This document shows, one piece after another, positions 16,705 through 25,200 of a DNA stretch of 40,247 bases. Each line of letters opens with the position of its first letter. Positions within the stretch are counted from its first letter, which is position 1. The notes under the pieces were generated by a model. The model was not told where the DNA came from and did no database searches. It saw only the letters and a program-made list of their open reading frames with translations. This DNA comes from Ruminococcus sp. UBA6407. GTDB taxonomy: Bacteria > Bacillota > Clostridia > Oscillospirales > Ruminococcaceae. The position numbers and the translations under genes are program-made. The stretch covers positions 28,512-68,758 of the forward strand of contig DJPR01000002.1 in assembly GCA_002438605.1 (NCBI GenBank). The letters run 5' to 3'.

Positions 16705-17030
16705 TTAAGACAACACCGCACAAAAATTGTGCAACAAAAACGCAGAAATATTTTCGTAAGATTACATAAAATTTTTGAAAGCATACTGGCGTATAGTAAG
16801 AAAATTAAGAACCTGTTCTCGTAGGTAGAATGTGCAGATTTTTGTGCATAATTTAGCAGAGAGCAAGGAAAAAGTGTGCAGTCATACTGACACATGACAA
16901 GGATTTTTGACGCGGCTTTCGGCTGAAGTTGCCAAAAAGCTGTATGTTGTATCCTATGAGAACAAGTTCTAAGTGTAATATAATGGTAAATTAACCGTTT
17001 TATGACGTGCATTGTTCGGTGTTGCCTTAA
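16705..17030. mobile_element. 326-bp non-coding element with GGCAACACCG terminal inverted repeats (composite)
   Basis: The left end TTAAGACAACACCGCAC and the right end (read inward on the other strand) TTAAGGCAACACCGAAC match closely, giving inverted ends of about 17 bases. No transposase is encoded; a 124-codon open frame on the minus strand looks like chance. The ends are the same as those of the palindromes at 2848 and 18468. A second element (16808-16969) lies inside. It resembles a miniature inverted-repeat element that has been invaded by another. Confidence 0.7.
16808..16969 (+). mobile_element. About 162-bp element with AGAAC...GTTC ends and TA flanks, copy 1
   Basis: Inverted ends AGAACCTGTTCTC and (on the other strand) GAACTTGTTCTC, flanked on both sides by TA. 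The body is about 80-85% identical by eye to the reverse complement of 35251-35410, including the stretch GATTTTTGTGCATAATTTAG. It carries an internal hairpin around GGATTTTTGACG. TA flanks suggest a TA target duplication, as used by IS630/Tc1-mariner type transposases; no transposase is present here. Confidence 0.8.
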
Positions 17031-17454
17031 AGGAGTTCAGTTTAAATGACGTCAATAATTATAATATCACACATGATAGCTTTGACTTTGATGTCTGATA
17101 CCTTGATAAATGAAACAAAAAAATCACATCAAAACGGCAAAGAAATATTTTATATTAATTTATGATTAAACTCTATAATTATTGTTCAATATGTTTATGA
17201 AATATTGCACATTATATTTTATATCAACTTTTAAATTCAAATATAAAATTTCTGCAATTATTTATTATTTACGCAATGATTTGTGAATAATATTAGTCAC
17301 ATTGCCTTTTAGACATACTTTTTTTACATTGAGTACATTTTCTTGTAATATTTAAACTGTAAACTCTATATTATGTCTGATGCGGATTATCGGTTTTTCT
17401 TCCGACCAATAATTCTGCATGACATTATGTGCTGAAAATACACAGACAAAATAA
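17031..17454. other. AT-rich intergenic stretch with no gene found
   Basis: No coding region or RNA gene is recognisable. A weak promoter candidate for the gene at 17491 is TTGTAA (17343-17348), 18 bases, TATATT (17367-17372). I looked for c-di-AMP or c-di-GMP riboswitch patterns, which can precede wall hydrolases, and saw none. Confidence 0.4.
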
Positions 17455-17470
17455 ATCAGAAATTTCTGAT
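17455..17470 (+). promoter_or_regulatory. 16-bp perfect palindrome ahead of the 3D-like gene
   Basis: ATCAGAAATTTCTGAT lies just before the AAAGGAG ribosome site. It could be an operator or a hairpin masking translation initiation. Confidence 0.4.
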
Positions 17471-17490
17471 AATAAGCCAAAGGAGATGCG

Positions 17491-18180
17491 ATGAGAAAAT
17501 ATATTATCACTTTACTGTTATTTATGGGGATATTTACATTTTCACTTTTCAAATCTGAGCAAAGCAAAAACAGAAACAACGAGATTGAAAAAACAGTAAG
17601 CACAACAACTCAAACCTTTTCAACTACAACCAGTGCAGCTGTAACAACAACGACCGTTACACGAACAACCATTAAATCAGCTGCAACGACAGTCACAACC
17701 ACAATAACCGTTACCGAAACAACAGTTTCCGAAACAGTAATTCCCGATACTGAACCGGCAACAGAACAGTTTGTTGAAACTCAAACGGTAACTGTTGATG
17801 AAATTGCTGAACAGCCAATTGTTGATGAAACTATTATGGAAGAACCAATTGTTGAACAAATACAGGAGCCTGCACCCGAGGATAACTCTACTGCGGAAAC
17901 AGCTCCAGAAAGCAATATGACATATTTAGGAAATCTTAAAATTACAGGATATGTTGCAACAGGAAATCCTACTGCATCCGGTGTTACACCGTATGTCGGC
18001 GGAGTTGCAATGAGCCAAGCCTATGGATTACCGTTTGACACGACAATTTACATTGAAGGACTCGGCTATTATACACTTAATGATACCGGCTGCTCCTATG
18101 GCGTAGTCGATGTATTCTGCGGTTCAGTTAACGATTGCTTTAATCTTACTTCTTACGCAAACGTGTATGTAGTAAATTAG
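17491..18180 (+). CDS. Secreted Thr-rich protein with C-terminal 3D-like (double-psi barrel) domain
   Basis: 229 residues. N-terminal hydrophobic segment (4-20), then a low-complexity Thr/Ser/Val linker (about 36-82) and a Glu/Pro-rich stretch to about 145, typical of wall-spanning spacers. The C-terminal 80 residues (from LKITGYVATGNPTASG) resemble the 3D domain of RpfB/YabE-type wall enzymes: GLPFDTTIYIEGLGYYTLND, then GVVDVF. Two of the three family aspartates are recognisable (NDTG and VVDVF); the usual first one (in a GxIAVD strand) is replaced by VAMSQ, and three cysteines appear nearby. Likely acts on or in peptidoglycan, but activity is uncertain. AAAGGAG precedes the ATG and a strong terminator follows. 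Confidence 0.75.
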   Translation: MRKYIITLLLFMGIFTFSLFKSEQSKNRNNEIEKTVSTTTQTFSTTTSAAVTTTTVTRTTIKSAATTVTTTITVTETTVSETVIPDTEPATEQFVETQTVTVDEIAEQPIVDETIMEEPIVEQIQEPAPEDNSTAETAPESNMTYLGNLKITGYVATGNPTASGVTPYVGGVAMSQAYGLPFDTTIYIEGLGYYTLNDTGCSYGVVDVFCGSVNDCFNLTSYANVYVVN

Positions 18181-18218
18181 AAGACCCGAAATTCAAATTG
18201 TGTGCGTATTTCAGCTTA

Positions 18219-18265
18219 AAGCTGCTGCATCAAAATAAACCTTGATGCAGCAGCTTCTTTTATTT
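18219..18265 (+). terminator. Terminator of the 3D-like gene
   Basis: Perfect 15-base arms (18219-18233, AAGCTGCTGCATCAA, and 18242-18256) with an eight-base loop, followed by CTTTTATTTTT. Confidence 0.92.
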
Positions 18266-18298
18266 TTCTTTTTATTTTGCTATAAAATTCGTGTTTGC

Positions 18299-18367
18299 AT
18301 GCGTATATACGCATATTTTTACAAAATTCAAGGCAGCATTTGCCATTCTTTATGCGTTGTCGCCTCA
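18299..18367. repeat. Palindrome plus degenerate GGCAACAC-family copy in the pfkA upstream region
   Basis: 18299-18314 is a perfect 16-bp palindrome, ATGCGTATATACGCAT. Next to it, 18328-18367 begins CAAGGCAGCATTTGC and ends GCGTTGTCGCCTCAAAG, a degenerate version of the palindromic family seen intact at 18468. Confidence 0.45.
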
Positions 18368-18407
18368 AAGTATTTTCTAAGTTTGTGAATTTTTTAACTT
18401 CTTCCTA

Positions 18408-18437
18408 TTGACAAACTTACACAAAATGTAGTAAAAT
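18408..18437 (+). promoter_or_regulatory. Promoter for pfkA
   Basis: TTGACA (18408-18413), 18 bases, TAAAAT (18432-18437). Predicted leader of about 200 bases, containing the hairpin at 18468-18520. Confidence 0.65.
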
Positions 18438-18467
18438 ATAATTGTTTAGATTTTGTTGATGTGACAA

Positions 18468-18520
18468 TTAAGGCAGCACTGCATAAAGCATATCAGTAAA
18501 CTTTGTACAGTGTTGCTTAA
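18468..18520 (+). repeat. 53-bp palindromic repeat in the pfkA leader
   Basis: Begins TTAAGGCAGCACTGCATAAAG and ends CTTTGTACAGTGTTGCTTAA; the arms pair over about 20 bases with few breaks around a 12-base loop. Same family as 2848-2888 and the window's right end. No T-run follows, so it should not terminate transcription on its own. Confidence 0.7.
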
Positions 18521-18647
18521 CTAGTAAATATCTGATAAGGCTCAGAAATAATAATATTTTGTTTTTGACATGTATTCTGTTCAGGATTTAGCTGCCACAT
18601 CAATAATGTACTTATTAATCGCATTGAGCAGATTGGAGAATATATTT

Positions 18648-19610
18648 ATGATTAAAAAGATCGGTGTATTAACAAGCGGCGGCGATGCTCCGGGAATGAA
18701 TGCTGCTATAAGAGCAGTTGTTAGAACAGCTTTAAGCAAGGGCATGGAGGTTTATGGCATTCGCAGAGGCTATGTTGGTCTTATCAGCGGTGACATCATT
18801 AAAATGGACGCAAGAAGCGTTTCTGATATTATTCACAGAGGCGGAACAATGCTTTACACAGCAAGATGTCCTGAATTCAGAACAGAAGAAGGTCTCCAAA
18901 AGGCTAAGGATACTTGTGAAGAACTCGGACTTGAGGGTATCGTTGTAATCGGCGGTGATGGTTCTTTCAGAGGTGCAGCCGATCTTTCTGCAAGAGGAAT
19001 TCTTTGTGTTGGTCTTCCGGGCACAATTGATAATGATATTGCTTGTACTGACTATACAATCGGATATGATACTGCTATGAATACTGCAATGGAAATGGTG
19101 GATAAGCTTCGTGATACTTCACAGTCACATGACAGATGTACTGTTGTTGAGGTTATGGGCAGAAATGCAGGTTACATTGCTGTCAATACCGGTATTGCAT
19201 GCGGTGCTATCGAAATCATTACAAGAGAAGTTCCTTATGACCTTGACGCTATTGCAAAGAAAATGCTTGAGGCTAAGGCTAACGGCAAGCAGAATTTTGT
19301 AATTGTGGTTTCTGAGGGAATTGGAAATGCAAATGAAATTGCAAAGATCATTGAAGAAAAAACACATATCGAGTCAAGAGCAACTATACTCGGTCACGTT
19401 CAGAGAGGCGGCTCACCAACAGTAAGAGATCGTGTTCTTGCTGCAGAGCTTGGTCACTATGCAGTTGGTCTTCTTGAACAGGGCATCGGCAACAGAGTTG
19501 TCGGCATTCAGAAAGACGAAATAGTTGATTTCGATATTCAGGAAGCTCTTTCAATGAAAAAAGCTTATGAAACTGAGCTTCATAAAATTGCAGAACAAAT
19601 TGCTATCTAA
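18648..19610 (+). CDS. pfkA: ATP-dependent 6-phosphofructokinase
   Basis: 320 residues from the ATG at 18648, chosen for TTGGAGA upstream and the family N-terminus (MIKKIGVLTSGGDAPGMNAA). Commits fructose-6-phosphate to glycolysis. The nucleotide signature GGDGS and PGTIDNDI indicate the ATP-using type (PPi enzymes have GGDDS and PKTIDND). Substrate motifs MGRNAGYIA and LGHVQRGG are intact. Allosteric Bacillus/E. coli-type length. It has its own promoter and a long leader; the next gene, proC, has its own promoter too. Confidence 0.97.
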   Translation: MIKKIGVLTSGGDAPGMNAAIRAVVRTALSKGMEVYGIRRGYVGLISGDIIKMDARSVSDIIHRGGTMLYTARCPEFRTEEGLQKAKDTCEELGLEGIVVIGGDGSFRGAADLSARGILCVGLPGTIDNDIACTDYTIGYDTAMNTAMEMVDKLRDTSQSHDRCTVVEVMGRNAGYIAVNTGIACGAIEIITREVPYDLDAIAKKMLEAKANGKQNFVIVVSEGIGNANEIAKIIEEKTHIESRATILGHVQRGGSPTVRDRVLAAELGHYAVGLLEQGIGNRVVGIQKDEIVDFDIQEALSMKKAYETELHKIAEQIAI

Positions 19611-19675
19611 TTAAGAGCATATGTCAACTATATTGTCTATTGGCAAAAATTCTTGAATAACACCAAATATTTCAC

Positions 19676-19704
19676 TTGCTTTTTTATGCGTTTTGTAGTA
19701 TAAT
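19676..19704 (+). promoter_or_regulatory. Promoter for proC
   Basis: TTGCTT (19676-19681), 17 bases, TATAAT (19699-19704). Confidence 0.7.
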
Positions 19705-19738
19705 TAAGCAAGTGATATTTTTTAAAGGAAGTTTTAAA

Positions 19739-20545
19739 ATGAGTAAAATAAATATTGGTTTTATCGGTGCCGGAAACATGGGCTTTGCCATTATAAAAGG
19801 AATCTTTGGTACTGCAAATGAGAATATCAGTTTATACGCTTTTGACATGGACTGTGAAAAGCTGAATAATCTTAAACAATTCAGCGTTCAGCCATGCAAC
19901 TCAGAAGCTGACGTGGTAAAACACTGCAAATATGTTGTCCTTGCTGTAAAACCTCAGGTTATCGACAATGTACTTGATAATATCTCTGATGCTGTAAATT
20001 CTGATACTGTTATTATTTCAATTGCAGCAGGTATTACTTCTGATTTTGTTCAGAAAAAAACAAAACCTGATGCAAAAGTCGTGCTTGTAATGCCAAATAC
20101 TCCGCTTCTTCTCGGCGAGGGTGCGTCTGCTCTCTCTCATAACGAATACGTTAATGATGAAGAATTTGAGTTTGTAAAAGGTATTTTCACATCATGCGGA
20201 AAAACAGCAGTAATCCCAATTGATAAAATGAAGGAAATTATTGCTGTAAACGGCAGCAGTCCTGCATTTATATATCTGTTCGCAAAAGGCTTTATTGACT
20301 ATGCTGTTTCTGTCGGCATTGACACTGAAGCTGCAAAAGAATTATTTTCTCAAAGCCTTATCGGTTCTGCTAAAATGATTACTGATTCAGGATATACAAT
20401 TGATGAGCTTATTAAAATGGTTTCATCTCCGGGCGGAACTACTCTTGCAGGTCTTGACAGACTTTATGAGGGCAAGCTCACAGAAGTTGTTAACAATGCG
20501 TGTGACAGCTGTACAAAAAGAGCTTATGAGCTTTCTAAAAATTAA
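19739..20545 (+). CDS. proC: Pyrroline-5-carboxylate reductase
   Basis: 268 residues from the ATG at 19739 with AAAGGAAG upstream. Last step of proline synthesis, NAD(P)H-dependent. Rossmann loop GFIGAGNMGFAI at the N-terminus, AVKPQVIDNVL, VMPNTPLLLGEGASAL, and the C-terminal substrate motif SSPGGTTLAGL. First gene of an apparent three-gene unit with spoIIM and the DUF624 protein, since no terminator separates them and one closes the group at 22171. Confidence 0.96.
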   Translation: MSKINIGFIGAGNMGFAIIKGIFGTANENISLYAFDMDCEKLNNLKQFSVQPCNSEADVVKHCKYVVLAVKPQVIDNVLDNISDAVNSDTVIISIAAGITSDFVQKKTKPDAKVVLVMPNTPLLLGEGASALSHNEYVNDEEFEFVKGIFTSCGKTAVIPIDKMKEIIAVNGSSPAFIYLFAKGFIDYAVSVGIDTEAAKELFSQSLIGSAKMITDSGYTIDELIKMVSSPGGTTLAGLDRLYEGKLTEVVNNACDSCTKRAYELSKN

Positions 20546-20615
20546 CAGAAATTTTTATATAAGTTCTAAATGCTTTATAAAATGAATATCCTTTTAAAAA
20601 GAAAGGATGATTTTT

Positions 20616-21218
20616 ATGAAGCAAAGGATAAGCCTTACTAAAAGTGAAGAAAGACGTTTAACAAAAAAATTATTATGTGCAGTTATATTTATCGGAATAT
20701 TCTGCGGCAGTATTTTCTTTTCAATGTTTAAAGGAAATATTAACTCTCTTATTTTAAAGCAGAATATTTCACCGTTAAACATAAACCTGTCTGTTCTTGA
20801 TTTTTTCAAAAGTACAGCTTTGATTTACATAATATATATGATTATATTCGGATTATGCGGCATGTTTGTGTTCGGACAAGCTATAAGCATATTTACCTTG
20901 CTTTTCAGAGGCTTTTCTATGGGTATTGCCATAAGCTCCGTTTATGCTTCTATGGGACTGAAAGCACTTGTACCGCTTATTATACTCGTTATACCTAAAC
21001 TGCTTGCCGTTTCTGTAATATTTATTCTTGCTTCAAGAGAATCTGTTAAAATGTCGAATAAAATCTTTTCATTTATACTTTCAAAAAATTCAGAGGATAA
21101 CATGAAAAGTCAGACTAAACTTTATCTCATTAAATTTGCTGTTCTCTTATTTTTTCTTCTTTTGATTTCTTTCGGAGAATGTGCAATGAATTACTTTTTT
21201 ATTGATTTATGTTATTAG
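20616..21218 (+). CDS. spoIIM: Stage II sporulation protein M (SpoIIM family)
   Basis: 200 residues, taken from the ATG at 20616; the ATG at 20607 would sit directly on the ribosome site GAAAGGATG. A membrane protein with about five helices and the family core around FGLCGMFVFGQAIS and FRGFSMGIAISSVY. SpoIIM is part of the SpoIID-SpoIIM-SpoIIP machine that thins septal peptidoglycan and drives engulfment of the forespore. Followed after 12 bases by a DUF624 membrane protein. Confidence 0.85.
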   Translation: MKQRISLTKSEERRLTKKLLCAVIFIGIFCGSIFFSMFKGNINSLILKQNISPLNINLSVLDFFKSTALIYIIYMIIFGLCGMFVFGQAISIFTLLFRGFSMGIAISSVYASMGLKALVPLIILVIPKLLAVSVIFILASRESVKMSNKIFSFILSKNSEDNMKSQTKLYLIKFAVLLFFLLLISFGECAMNYFFIDLCY

Positions 21219-21230
21219 GAGGATGTTCAA

Positions 21231-22151
21231 TTGGGCTTTTTAAGTAAGCAGTATGAAAGCTCAGGTGCAGGAATATCAAAAAAAGCACCTAAGAAAAAAG
21301 GCTTCAAACTTTTTGGAGAAATTTTCATCCGCAAGTTCTGGAAATTGATTGAAGCAAATATGCTGTACTCAATCTTCTTTATTCCGTTAGTTCTCGCATG
21401 GATTTGTTTTGTAAGCAATATTTTCAGCACAAATGCTGCATTGATTTCAGGCAGTATTTGTGTCCTGATATTTATGATTCTTATTGGTCCTGCAACTGCT
21501 GGACTAACAAGGGTAATGAGAAAATACACTTTGGAAAAGCACTCCTTTATTTTCTCTGACTTTAAAAAAACATTTAAAAATAATTTTAAGCAATCCGCAA
21601 TTATCGGTTTTGTTGATTGCATTGCCGCAGTATCAATTGTTTCAGGTCTTTATATATATCCAAGAATAGCATCTATGTACGGAAGTATAATGTACTTTAT
21701 GATGGCAATAGTTCTGAGCGTTGGCATTACCATTCTTATAATGAATTTTTATATATTTCCAATGATTATTGCCACAGATCTATCCCTGAAAAATATTATC
21801 AAAAACTCTTTTGCTCTTGCATGTGTAGCACTTAAAAAGAACGTTATAACACTTTTTATTACATTGGCGATTTATGGTCTTACTGCATTAATGCTGCTGC
21901 TTAATATTAATTTTCTTTTTGTCCTTCCATTCTTTCCTGCTGCATTTGTACATTTTATTATATGCTTTAACAGTTACCCTATTATCCAAAAATATGTCAT
22001 AAATCCATACTATGAAAGTAAAGGAGAGGTTAATCCTGAGCTTGAGAATGCTTCTTCTGAAAACGAAGATGATGCTATATTTGAGGATAAAGGCGGTTCT
22101 GAAAAACCTATTGAAAGCAGAAAGAAAAGTAAAGGTAAAATTATATCTTAA
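21231..22151 (+). CDS. YesL/DUF624-like membrane protein with charged C-terminal tail
   Basis: 306 residues beginning at a TTG codon; AGGAGG lies eight bases upstream and no ATG fits. A basic N-terminus is followed by five to six membrane helices with the DUF624-type loop GPATAGLTRVMRKYTLEK. The last 40 residues are soluble and charged: acidic (SENEDDAIFEDKGG), then basic (ESRKKSKGKI). DUF624 proteins have no established function; some sit in sugar-uptake clusters. Pairing with spoIIM could hint at an envelope or sporulation role, which is inference only. Confidence 0.75.
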   Translation: MGFLSKQYESSGAGISKKAPKKKGFKLFGEIFIRKFWKLIEANMLYSIFFIPLVLAWICFVSNIFSTNAALISGSICVLIFMILIGPATAGLTRVMRKYTLEKHSFIFSDFKKTFKNNFKQSAIIGFVDCIAAVSIVSGLYIYPRIASMYGSIMYFMMAIVLSVGITILIMNFYIFPMIIATDLSLKNIIKNSFALACVALKKNVITLFITLAIYGLTALMLLLNINFLFVLPFFPAAFVHFIICFNSYPIIQKYVINPYYESKGEVNPELENASSENEDDAIFEDKGGSEKPIESRKKSKGKIIS

Positions 22152-22170
22152 TTTTATTATCATTACAAAT

Positions 22171-22204
22171 AAAATGGAGTGTTTTCTACAAAACACTCCA
22201 TTTT
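22171..22204. terminator. Bidirectional terminator between the DUF624 gene and dnaE
   Basis: Perfect 15-base arms (22171-22185, AAAATGGAGTGTTTT, and 22190-22204) with A on one side and T on the other; it serves both convergent transcripts. Confidence 0.92.
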
Positions 22205-25200
22205 TACATTAATCCAATTTTTTCATCCGATATTACATCGGATATTTCTTTATAAAAGCTGTTTGAAATATCTACGCTAATCTTGTTTTTAGGTGCAATA
22301 TATTTCTTCTTATCTTCCAGGTAAAAACATACCTTAGTTTGTCCTGAATATTTACCGCAAATATCAATAATCTTATTTGCAGTCTGCATATCGTCTGAAT
22401 GAATCTTAACACAAAACTTCATAGATGCTGTTAACTGCTTGAATTCAGATGTACTATACAAGGCTTCACAAATTATACTTTTACTCTCGTCCTTTTGAGA
22501 TACCTTACCTTTCAGGATAACTACTGCATCTTCCTTTAACTTTGACATTGAAATCATGTATAAATCAGGAAAAATAACTGCTTCTATTTCACCTGATTCA
22601 TCTGAAAATGTGAGAAATGCCATTTTGCTTCCATTTTTCGTTATATGCTGCTTCACATTCTGCAAAGAACATATAAGTACAACTTTAGTTCCGTCACCAT
22701 ATCTATCTGAATAAAGAGATATAATATACGAAGTTCTCAGAAGTTTTCGCAAATAATCGTACTCCTGCATCGGACTTCCTGACAAATAAAGTCCTGTAAC
22801 CTCTTTTTCCATACTTAAAAGATTCTGCATTGGTAACTCGTCAACATAAGAAATCTTCTTTCTGTATACAGATGAATCTGCTGAATCAAGAAAATTCAGC
22901 TGACCTTCAATAGCTTCATGTGAATTTTCTGATGCAGCCGCAAGCAATTCTTCAAAATTATTCAAAAGCTGATGACGGTTTAAACCAAAACAATCTAAAG
23001 CTCCTGCTTTTATCAGGCTTTCAATTGCTCTTTTATTTAAGTCCCTGCTTTCAGCACGTTCAAAAAAATCATAAACATCAGTATATCTGCCGTTTACTTC
23101 TCTTTCTGACACTATTCTGTCAACAAGTCCTTTGCCGCAGTTTTTTACAGCCTGTAATCCAAAATAAATTTTGTTGTCATTGCACGCAAATCCACTTTCA
23201 CTTTTATTAACATCAGGATTAATTACCTCTACTCCATTCTGCCTGCATTCTGATATATATTCAAGTAATTTTGACGTTGTAGACATAACACTTGACATTA
23301 ATGATGACATATATTCCTTAAAATAATAGCATTTCAAATATGCAGTCTGATATGCAAGATAAGAATATGCAGCTGCATGAGACTTATTAAATGCATAGGA
23401 CGCAAAGCTTACCATTTCATCAAAAATCTCATTAGCAATCTTTTCACTCACTCCATTTTTTATTGAACCGCTTACAAAGTTTTCACGTTCCTGCAGCATA
23501 ACGTCATGCTTCTTTTTAGCCATGGCACGACGGACTATATCAGCTCTACCATAAGAATATCCAGCCATTTTACGACAAATCTCCATAACCTGTTCCTGAT
23601 ATACTATGCATCCATAAGTTTCACTTAGTATATCCCTGAGAATTTCATGTTTGTAAACAATTTTATCAGGGTTGCGCTTATTAGCAGCGTATACGGGTAT
23701 AGATTTCATCGGTCCCGGTCTGTATAATGATAAAACAGCTATGAGATCCTCCAGCTTTTCAGGTCTGAGTTCAATAAGCTTCTGACGCATTCCGTCACTT
23801 TCAAATTGAAAAACACCGGTTGTATCTCCCTTTGAAAGCATATTAAAAACATTCTTGTCATCAATTGGAACTTTTGATATATCAAAATCAGGATTAATCT
23901 TTCTTATCTGATTTTGACAGTCACGAATAACTGTAAGATTTCTGAGTCCAAGAAAGTCCATTTTTAAGAGTCCGAGTAATTCAAGAATGCCCATCGTATA
24001 CTGAGTAACTACAGTATCATCATTACGCTGCAATGGTACAATATCACTTATCGGAACTGCTGATATAACAACCCCTGCTGCATGAGTTGATGCATGACGA
24101 GGCATTCCCTCAAGCTGTTTTGCCATATCAATAAGCTCATGGACTGCTTTATCCGAATTATAAAGATACTTTAAGTCCTCAGATTCCTCCATTGATTCTG
24201 ATAATGTATTTCTTGAATCCACCAGCTTTGCGGTTTTGTCACAAAGCTGGTATGATACTCCCATTACTCGTCCTACATCACGAATTGCCGCCCTTGCCTT
24301 CATTGTATCAAATGCAATTATTTCAGATACTTTATCTGCACCATACTTCTGAATAACATAATCTTTAACTTTTTGTCTGCCCTCAATGCAAAAATCAATA
24401 TCAAAATCAGGCATACTTACTCTTTCAGGATTTAAAAATCTTTCAAAAAGAAGATTATATTTAATAGGGTCAATACCTGTTATACCTATGCAGTAAGCAC
24501 ATAAGCTTCCTGCACCTGAACCTCTGCCGGGTCCTACAGGTATATTGTTTGATTTGGCATACCTTATGAAGTCCCATACAATTAAATAGTAATCAGTATA
24601 TCCCATTTTTGAAATAACAGAAAGCTCATATTCCATTCTGTCTGTTACTATTTTATCAGGACTTTTTCCATAAATCCTGTACATGCCGTCATAACATAAT
24701 TTGCGAAAATACTTGTTATTATCAGTTACACCTTCAATATTGAATTTTGGGAGTTTTATTTTGCCAAACTCAAATTCTACATTGCATCTATCAGCAATTT
24801 TTACAGTATTCGCAACAGCTTCAGTATGTCCTTTAAAAAGCTTTTCCATTTCATCAGCAGATTTTAGATAAAACTCATCATTTTCAAATTCCATGCCGTT
24901 GGGTTCATCAAGAGTTTTATTTATCTGAATACAAAGCAGAACCTTTTGCATTTTGGCATCACTTTGATAAATATAGTGGCTGTCATTTGTTGCAGCCAAA
25001 GGAATATCAAATTCATTTGCAAGCCTGTATAAATTCGGCAGTATTTTTATCTCATAGCCTATCATGTGATTTTGTACTTCTATATAAAAATTGTCTTTTC
25101 CGAAAATATTAATATATCTCTTTGCCGCATTGACTGCTTCTGTGTAATTTCCTTCTGTCAAACGGCGTGGTATCTCTCCTGCAAGACAAGCAGACATGCA

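Noticed and set aside
16638..17012. A 124-codon open frame on the minus strand
   Set aside because: It lies wholly within the repeat element, has no ribosome site, and its Cys/Leu-rich translation matches no protein pattern; it is a chance frame.
17031..17490. Riboswitch (c-di-AMP or c-di-GMP type) ahead of the 3D-like gene
   Set aside because: Such switches often precede wall hydrolases, but I cannot find their conserved cores in this AT-rich stretch.
17614..17760. Tandem DNA repeat in the Thr-rich part of the 3D-like gene
   Set aside because: The Thr codons (ACA, ACG, ACC, ACT) vary and show no fixed period; it is low-complexity protein sequence, not a DNA repeat array.
20546..20606. A possible further end of the 160-bp element (TAAGTTCTAA)
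   Set aside because: Only about nine bases match and no partner end is near; likely chance in AT-rich DNA.
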